Shown: piece by piece, positions 6,175 to 10,628 of the stretch | How positions within the stretch are numbered: position 1 is the first letter of the stretch | Layout of the letters: each line of letters opens with the position of its first letter | Assembly: GCA_027486155.1 (NCBI GenBank) | Contig: JAIXPR010000397.1 | Coordinates: 1-10,628 of the forward strand | Reading direction: 5' to 3' | Length of the DNA stretch: 10,628 nucleotides | From: Pseudomonadota bacterium | GTDB taxonomy: Bacteria; Bdellovibrionota_C; UBA2361; OMII01 | Position numbers and translations under genes: made by a program | The notes under the pieces: model-generated | Databases searched by the model: none | The model's input: only the letters and a program-made list of their open reading frames with translations | Told to the model about the DNA's origin: nothing

Positions 6175-6514
6175 CGATGAGTACAGAGAGTATCACAGAC
6201 ACAAAGGCGCCTGGTGAAAATTCTGTATGGTACGGCGAGATCTGAATCCTTTGCGGGGGTCTCTTCGCGAGGAGAGCGAGGGGGACTCCATCAACTACGG
6301 TGAGAGATGCCCGTGTTCGTTAGAATTGGATGTGCGGGGGCGAGAGCGGACAGAATATCGCTAAAACCTACACATTCCCCTCACCTACTCCTCGTTGGAT
6401 TGGTGTAAATCACATAAATGACTTACCCACTTTTCGGGTCGGTGGTACAAGATACAGGGTGGCTGGTCCTGGTCGCACACGAGGGCACGGCGGCTCCACT
6501 TTTTGGTGTATCGT

Positions 6515-7600
6515 ATGAGTAGATCTCCACAAACCGCATCTCCGTCGAACGGAGGAACTCCGAATGCTAGAAGCTCTCGATTCCGAGCCTCTGAACCTGG
6601 CTCCGCCTTTCACTCCGCCGGTGACGCTGAGGCGGTGCAGTACCTCATTAATCACTCTATTAAACTCGATCTCTTAACGCCCGATCAGGAGCGCCTTCTC
6701 GCCCGTCAACGAATCGAGGCCGATCAAGAGATCGCTCTCATCGAGAAAACGTTAGCGGAGAACAAACCACGCAAGGGCTCGCGGCTCTACGAGAAGCTCC
6801 AAGACTCACTTGAAAAAGCGAGAGGCCTCAAGGATAACGCCGTCTGCGCCTTCATGGAGCGCAATATTCGCCTTGCGATAAAGATCGCGGGAGACATGGC
6901 ATTCCTTCCGACCCCGCTTGAGAATCGCGTTTCATCAGCACTTGAGGGATTGCGGGAGGCCGCGCTTCGTTTTGACCCCGATAAAGGGGGAAAGTTCTCG
7001 ACCTATGCGGGGTTTTGGGTCCGGCAACGTATGTTTCGTGATAGCTCTAACGAGGGCCGCACGATTCGATTATCGGTAAATATGATTCAGCGGCTCTCTA
7101 AGGTTTCCCGTGCGGAAACAGAGCTGCATATGGTCTATGGCCGCGCCGCCACGGATGAGGAGCTAGGAGAGCACCTCGCATTAAATGCGAAACAGATGCG
7201 GGCAATCCGATTGGCGCAAGAAACGATGTCGATATCATTTGAGCCCCATTCGGACGACCCCGATGCGCAGCACCTTGAAGAGACCCTCGCCGATCCTAAC
7301 GCCGTCATACCCGGAAGCTCGGAGCTCTCATCAGATCGTGTTGAACTCCTTCGCCGTGGCCTCAACGTGCTTGATAAGCGCGAGCGAGCCATCATCTCCG
7401 CTCGTTTTGGTCTGAACAACAAAGGCGAGACCTTTACCCTTGAGGCGGTCGGAGAAAAGTTCGGAGTCACGAGGGAACGAATTCGTCAGCTTGAGAACAT
7501 CGCGCTGAGGAAGCTTAAGAAAGCCTTCGAGCAGGGGGATACCCCGAATTTGGTACTCAAGGAGATCAGAGAGCAAGCTAAATCCAAGGAGGATTGTTAG
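6515..7600 (+). CDS. RNA polymerase sigma factor, sigma-70 family (RpoD/RpoH-like domains)
   Basis: This sigma factor of 361 residues (from the ATG) directs RNA polymerase to promoters. In order it has a low-complexity Ser/Pro-rich N-terminus of about 35 residues, region 1.2 (LLTPDQERLLARQRIEAD, about 53-70), region 2.1 (MERNIRLAIKIAG, 114-126), regions 2.3-2.4 (FDPDKGGKFSTYAGFWVRQRM, 153-173), region 3 (about 180-235) and region 4 with the helix-turn-helix TLEAVGEKFGVTRERIRQLE (308-327). It lacks an acidic region 1.1 and is shorter than a typical housekeeping RpoD, so a group 2 or RpoH-like alternative factor is plausible. The segment after 2.1 reads DMAFLPTPLENRVSSALEGL where RpoD has the Gly-rich YxxxGLxxxDLIQEG motif, an unusual core. 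The frame extends to TTG at 6503, but the ATG follows GGTG and is preferred. Confidence 0.93.
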   Translation: MSRSPQTASPSNGGTPNARSSRFRASEPGSAFHSAGDAEAVQYLINHSIKLDLLTPDQERLLARQRIEADQEIALIEKTLAENKPRKGSRLYEKLQDSLEKARGLKDNAVCAFMERNIRLAIKIAGDMAFLPTPLENRVSSALEGLREAALRFDPDKGGKFSTYAGFWVRQRMFRDSSNEGRTIRLSVNMIQRLSKVSRAETELHMVYGRAATDEELGEHLALNAKQMRAIRLAQETMSISFEPHSDDPDAQHLEETLADPNAVIPGSSELSSDRVELLRRGLNVLDKRERAIISARFGLNNKGETFTLEAVGEKFGVTRERIRQLENIALRKLKKAFEQGDTPNLVLKEIREQAKSKEDC

Positions 7601-7629
7601 GCGGTAGTGGGCGTTCTCTTTACGGGGAC

Positions 7630-8166
7630 CTATGCGCCCATCACCTGCAACGCCGACTCAAGAAGGCGTCCCTCAAGATGTCTCAAGGAGCTCTCACCTT
7701 GAAGGACCTCCCCATCCACCTCAATCAGCACATCGAAATCTCCATTAGGGATAAACACAGTCACCGGACCTGGACGTTTACGATCGGGGTTCATGCGCCT
7801 GAACAGCAGCTTTGAGATCGCCTTCCCGTGCGGAGTAACTCCAAACATATCCTGAAGCCACAACGGTTGCTTACTGAGCGCGTAATCAAGTGACGCGGCG
7901 AGTGAGTCCCCGTGACCATCGATGGCGGCCGCCACATCCCCGTTTGCGTGCCCATTTCGGCAAGCGTCGGAGATGATCGCTTGTCGGGTTAGCAGCACTG
8001 ACACCGCCCGCACCCCTGAGCTCCACCGAAAGGTCCCCGCCTGAGGGGGCGCAGTAGTTCCTCGGACCGATACCAACCGTCTGCCTAAGAGCGGATGCGA
8101 GAACATGGTCTGATTGAGAGCTACCGTAGACTGCGTAGTGACGAAGCTAAGGATCATCTTAATCAT
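7630..8166 (-). CDS. Hypothetical protein, unrecognised family
   Basis: This 178-residue protein is one I do not recognise. The ATG at 8166 has a strong GGAG seven bases upstream, the best evidence that it is expressed. The sequence has no signal peptide, membrane segment or cysteine pattern (one cysteine, in DACRNGH). The middle contains LDYALSKQPLWLQDMFGVTP. The C-terminal third, VTVFIPNGDFDVLIEVDGEV followed by a charged helix LRHLEGRLLESALQ, looks like paired strands and a helix. The plus-strand frame overlapping its C-terminal third (7594-7815) is basic, has no good ribosome site and is judged a shadow. It converges on the sigma factor gene with only 29 bases between the two stops and no obvious terminator, so the two transcripts probably overlap. 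Confidence 0.7.
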   Translation of the reverse strand: MIKMILSFVTTQSTVALNQTMFSHPLLGRRLVSVRGTTAPPQAGTFRWSSGVRAVSVLLTRQAIISDACRNGHANGDVAAAIDGHGDSLAASLDYALSKQPLWLQDMFGVTPHGKAISKLLFRRMNPDRKRPGPVTVFIPNGDFDVLIEVDGEVLQGESSLRHLEGRLLESALQVMGA

Positions 8167-8193
8167 GTATCGACTCCAGGAACGTTAGAACCA

Positions 8194-8211
8194 CAAAGGC
8201 GGTTTCCTTTG
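8194..8211 (-). promoter_or_regulatory. Leader hairpin before the 178-residue gene
   Basis: CAAAGG (8194-8199) and CCTTTG (8206-8211) form a perfect 6-bp stem with a 6-base loop, 28-45 bases upstream of the ATG at 8166 on the minus strand. It is short and may be chance. Confidence 0.3.
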
Positions 8212-8280
8212 CCGAATCGAATTCAGACTTCTTTCAGGTGAAACCTCAAATGGAAGTGAGAAAAACCAAAATCGGAGGGA

Positions 8281-8451
8281 ATGTGTCGTATGAATTTACA
8301 GAAGGGCCCCGAAACAGGGGCCCTTGCGAGCCGCCTGTCGGGGTACTTGGGCGATTTGAGGAGAGAATTGCGTTTACATTACATAAATTCGCCCTCCGCA
8401 GGCGTAGTACGAGGTAGTGCGAGGGCAGCGCAGGTAGCTTTTTGGCGCTAA
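8281..8451 (+). CDS. Doubtful micro-ORF, 56 codons
   Basis: An open frame starts at ATG 8281 (a second ATG is at 8290) and ends at TAA 8449-8451. GGAGGG lies at 8274-8279. This is a very good Shine-Dalgarno sequence, but its spacing is poor: too close to the first ATG and rather far from the second. The translation includes TGALASRLSGYLGDLRRELR and ends AAQVAFWR. It could be a basic amphipathic small protein. The frame runs through the perfect hairpin at 8302-8325, which argues that the region is structural rather than coding. No family is recognised. Confidence 0.2.
   Translation: MCRMNLQKGPETGALASRLSGYLGDLRRELRLHYINSPSAGVVRGSARAAQVAFWR
8302..8325. repeat. Perfect 9-bp G+C hairpin, terminator-like without a T-run
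   Basis: AAGGGCCCC (8302-8310), loop GAAACA, GGGGCCCTT (8317-8325). The stem is strong, but neither side has a run of T, so intrinsic termination is unlikely by itself. It stands between the divergent 178-residue and GNAT genes. Confidence 0.6.
8391..8426 (+). repeat. Imperfect stem upstream of the GNAT gene
   Basis: GCCCTC and GCA (8391-8396, 8398-8400) pair with TGC and GAGGGC (8418-8426), giving nine pairs with one bulged C. It is followed by AGCGC...GCGCT around a T5 stretch (8427-8449). It may be a structured leader or only locally G+C-rich sequence. Confidence 0.3.
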
Positions 8452-8660
8452 ACACCTCTTAGCCAGTGAAGAGTTCGGAGATTCTGAACCACTTTCTGAA
8501 TGTTGGCGGTGGTCTGGAGGCGGCATCAGCGGATACGGTCACGAGCCTCGGCTCGGCGACCCACGGTCTAGGATATCCCTCAAGGGCGGATTACACTACG
8601 TAAGGACAGACTTCGGGAGACGCTCGCCCGATTAACAGCGGCGAAAGGAAGGCGCGCTTT

Positions 8661-9776
8661 ATGTATCACGCAGGAACCTGTCAAATCAGAAAAGCGACCG
8701 AGGAGGACCTATCCTCGCTCCTACGCATCACAAGCCACTCCAGAGAGCGAGCGACCACACATATCCAAGGTATTTTTTCTGTTGAGAGAAGGCAACAAGC
8801 CCAACTCCAAGTTCTACGAGAAGCCTTAGCCGCCAAGGATACCGCTTTCTTTATCGCGAACGAACTCCATAACGAGCCAAGCGCCGTGCTCTGGTGCCGC
8901 CACGTGGAGAGTGTCCCGCCGGTCTATCAGCCGGGGCGTTCAGCGCTCTCTATCAAAACATTCTGTACCTCCGAAGACGCGATGGCACAGGCTGGCCCTC
9001 CTCTGCTCGATGCGGCCATTGAATGGGCTAAAAGCGTCAGCGCAACAGGTCAAATATTTGTAAGTTTAATAACGTGGACACTCGATACAGCGATGCATGA
9101 GGTTAGAGATAACTTTCACAAGAGTTCAACGCTCCTTGGGAATGAGCGCTATCGTGAGCTGTTTAAAGTAGACGGCGAGGATGCGCGCATGCGACCTGCA
9201 ACCGCGTGGTATTTCGCTCGGTCGCAAGATATCTTGTCTGCGCTCCGTCAGGGGGGATTTCCGTCCACAACGGTCCGTCGAGCTACGAAGAGCGATCTAC
9301 CTCGCATGGTGGAACTGTCGCGCCAGAAACGTCATGATTATGCCCGATATCAACCGGTCTTCTGGCGACCAGCCGAAGACGCCGAGGCGAAACAATTAGA
9401 TTTCTTCAGATGGCTTATACAGCAGGATGCCCCGCTACTCTTTGTATCCGAAGAGTCTGATACATCACTTAATGGATTTGTTATCGCCCTGAACATGGAG
9501 CGTTTACCATTGAGCGATCCAGCGCTCAGTCTAGTTAATGGACTGCACATCGATGACTTCACCATAGCCAACGATGAACTGTGGTCTACCGCAGGCAGAG
9601 AACTCCTGTTGGCCGCCGTATCGGCACATCAGAGCCGAGTGGGAGCTGACAGTGTCGTTAACGTGATAAGCGGGGTTCATAACCAACCAAAACGAAAGCT
9701 CCTCGGATCGGACGCCAATATGCGCTCTCTGTTCACGTGGGACATTCTGCCGGCGGGGAACCTCTACAAGGAGTGA
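8661..9776 (+). CDS. Tandem GNAT-like acetyltransferase, two domains
   Basis: This 371-residue protein appears to be two GNAT (GCN5-related N-acetyltransferase) domains in one chain. GNAT enzymes move an acetyl group from acetyl-CoA to an amine. Both halves open with the same strand-helix signature: IRKATEEDLSSLL (9-21) and VRRATKSDLPRMV (205-217). Both later show the pattern AGxxLLxAA: AGPPLLDAA (111-119) and AGRELLLAA (311-319), where the CoA-binding loop and helix should be. Neither copy has the canonical (Q/R)xxGx(G/A) loop, so one or both may be catalytically weak or inactive. In the first half, residues 140-200 are an insertion or linker with no counterpart in the shorter second half. 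No signal peptide or membrane segment is seen. The ATG has AAGGAAGG eight bases upstream. It is monocistronic. The acceptor is unknown. Confidence 0.78.
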   Translation: MYHAGTCQIRKATEEDLSSLLRITSHSRERATTHIQGIFSVERRQQAQLQVLREALAAKDTAFFIANELHNEPSAVLWCRHVESVPPVYQPGRSALSIKTFCTSEDAMAQAGPPLLDAAIEWAKSVSATGQIFVSLITWTLDTAMHEVRDNFHKSSTLLGNERYRELFKVDGEDARMRPATAWYFARSQDILSALRQGGFPSTTVRRATKSDLPRMVELSRQKRHDYARYQPVFWRPAEDAEAKQLDFFRWLIQQDAPLLFVSEESDTSLNGFVIALNMERLPLSDPALSLVNGLHIDDFTIANDELWSTAGRELLLAAVSAHQSRVGADSVVNVISGVHNQPKRKLLGSDANMRSLFTWDILPAGNLYKE

Positions 9777-9794
9777 GATACGCGAGCTTTGTAA

Positions 9795-9821
9795 GAGCCC
9801 CAGCTGCAAAATGCGGGGCTC
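9795..9821 (+). terminator. Possible terminator hairpin after the GNAT gene
   Basis: GAGCCCC (9795-9801) pairs with GGGGCTC (9815-9821), with extra GC-GC pairing possible in the 13-base loop, 18 bases past the GNAT stop. It is followed by GGGATTACTTG, which is not T-rich, so it may end transcription weakly or only protect the mRNA 3' end. Confidence 0.4.
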
Positions 9822-10376
9822 GGGATTACTTGATACCTATCCTAGGCTCTAGTGTCGCGTGCTAGAAAGCAGGGGGGGCAGATGCGTAAATAAGGACAGC
9901 TCGCTTAATCACGAAAACGCTCCGACGGAACATTGGTACTTTTCTTGTAACTCACGGGCAATCAATAGTGCCTACAGACTTGAGCAATCATGTCTGCTCT
10001 ACATACAAATTAACCTCGTTATAGAGATTTTAGAAAGTGCCATGTACCAGTAGTGCGGCTCTTTTCTCATTTCGAACGGGCAATTCAAGGAGCAGGACCG
10101 ATGACTCTTCGAACGCAACCAGCAGTCGTCGTTGAGAAATCTGGGCAATCGAGACAAGATCTGACTTCCCTGCTAACCTGAATTCAAATCGAGCAGCGAG
10201 AGTACACTCCTCCTGCAGGCGTCGACCGAGTCGCGTGCCCCCGTTCTCCGGTTTAGTCCTGACTGGTTTGTTACGCGCTGTAGGTTCCAAGGCACTTCTA
10301 TCCGATAGGCTACCGCGTGTTATGATTTTTTTCAGACTTATCGTAGCTCGGCGAGCACAAAAAAATTCGCAACGAA

Positions 10377-10399
10377 TATCTAATTGAATAGATTAGATA
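10377..10399. promoter_or_regulatory. 8-bp dyad upstream of the HTH gene (operator candidate)
   Basis: TATCTAAT (10377-10384) and ATTAGATA (10392-10399) are exact inverted repeats with a 7-base spacer, 56-78 bases before the ATG of the HTH gene. GATAAT (10396-10401) in the right arm resembles a -10 element but lacks a matching -35. Autoregulation of the HTH gene is a reasonable guess. The A/T-rich setting raises the chance of coincidence. Confidence 0.35.
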
Positions 10400-10454
10400 A
10401 TCAACTACAGTGATTCCTCTAGCCTCCGGTTAGCCGGTCCTTTACTATCATTCT

Positions 10455-10628
10455 ATGCAGTCCCTTTCCCCAGCGACCATGGTAGTTTTTCAGGCCTCAT
10501 TGACCCAGGGACACCTAACCGCTGCGGAGCTGGCCAACCAGCTTGGCTTACGCCCTCATACGGTGCGTCGTGCACTCGACACGCTCAAGGAGAAGCAAAT
10601 TCTTAAGGGAATTCGACCCTATGTGAAT
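10455..10628 (+). CDS. Winged-helix/HTH DNA-binding protein, 3' end beyond window
   Basis: The ATG at 10455 opens a frame of 58 codons that is still open at the right edge. The translation LTAAELANQLGLRPHTVRRALDTL (21-44) is a helix-turn-helix, with the first helix at AAELANQLG and the recognition helix at HTVRRALDTLKEK. It is followed by QILKGIRPYV, as in the wing of MarR- or HTH_Crp-like winged-helix regulators. No good Shine-Dalgarno sequence precedes the ATG, and a second ATG at codon 9 is possible. A dyad lies 56-78 bases upstream. The rest of the protein, including any effector domain, is missing, so its family stays open. Confidence 0.72.
   Translation, partial: MQSLSPATMVVFQASLTQGHLTAAELANQLGLRPHTVRRALDTLKEKQILKGIRPYVN

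Larger units (their letters stand above)
5750..6514. other. Long gene-free region between MFS and sigma factor genes
   Basis: These 765 bases lie between divergently transcribed genes. Overlapping open frames of 80-86 codons exist on both strands (about 5862-6122 plus, 5873-6115 minus), but both start at weak sites and have no recognisable family or ribosome site, so I call neither. Visible structure comprises a G+C-rich hairpin (5798-5817), CCGAGG-N8-CCTCGG near 5907-5928 and a dyad at 6153-6174. TAGAAT at 6321-6326 resembles a -10 for the sigma gene but has no matching -35. The region is long enough to hide a regulatory RNA, though I see no known RNA family. Confidence 0.6.
8167..8660. other. 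Gene-poor region with several hairpins
   Basis: These 494 bases lie between the divergent 178-residue gene and the GNAT gene. They hold a leader hairpin (8194-8211), a strong G+C hairpin (8302-8325), an imperfect stem (8391-8426) and one doubtful micro-ORF (8281-8451). I could not identify a promoter for the GNAT gene with confidence. Confidence 0.6.
9777..10454. other. Gene-free region after the GNAT gene
   Basis: About 680 bases hold a hairpin just past the GNAT stop (9795-9821) and an A/T-rich stretch with a dyad (10377-10399) ahead of the next gene. Open frames of 64 codons (9859-10053, plus) and 86 codons (10030-10290, minus) start with non-ATG codons, lack ribosome sites and show no family. 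I see no RNA gene. Confidence 0.6.

Noticed and set aside
9859..10053. Plus-strand frame of 64 codons after the GNAT gene
   Set aside because: It has a non-ATG start, no ribosome site and a composition unlike the neighbouring genes.
10030..10290. Minus-strand frame of 86 codons
   Set aside because: It starts at TTG with no ribosome site, shows no recognisable motif, and overlaps A/T-variable non-coding sequence.
10326..10366. GCTCGGCGAGC with T-run on one side and A-run on the other
   Set aside because: The runs are in the wrong order for a terminator on either strand: T-run before the stem and A-run after it.

Overview
This is a bacterial chromosomal segment of intermediate G+C. It carries a sigma-70 factor, Shine-Dalgarno-led genes, an intrinsic terminator and a type II toxin-antitoxin pair. 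No marker gene identifies the lineage, and nothing here is clearly phage or plasmid. Coding density is low, about two thirds, with several gene-free gaps of 450 to 770 bases.

Layout, left to right. (1) A possible gene fragment runs off the left edge on the minus strand, preceded by a perfect 16-bp inverted repeat. (2) A minus-strand multi-pass glycosyltransferase of the GT39/PMT/ArnT type follows. (3) After a 460-base divergent gap with a good extended -10 promoter comes a plus-strand S66-family LD-carboxypeptidase of the MccF type. (4) A roughly 415-base cluster holds at least five REP-like hairpins. Each has a GGAG foot, and their stems differ by compensating base changes. (5) A minus-strand brnT-brnA toxin-antitoxin operon has a perfect palindrome just upstream of the toxin start. 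(6) A minus-strand MFS transporter ends in a textbook intrinsic terminator. (7) A 765-base gap contains two hairpin or dyad elements. (8) A plus-strand sigma-70 family factor is convergent with (9) an unrecognised 178-residue minus-strand protein. (10) A 490-base gap contains strong hairpins and a doubtful micro-ORF. (11) A plus-strand protein is built from two GNAT-like acetyltransferase domains in tandem. (12) A 680-base gap leads to the N-terminus of a winged-helix/HTH protein cut by the right edge.

Most genes are single transcription units. Only brnT-brnA is a clear operon. The MccF-like peptidase, the MFS exporter and the GNAT protein are the same three protein classes that give self-immunity to microcin C, but they are not co-transcribed here, so a joint role is only a speculation. 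The strongest unusual signal is the covarying REP-like hairpin cluster at 3342-3756.
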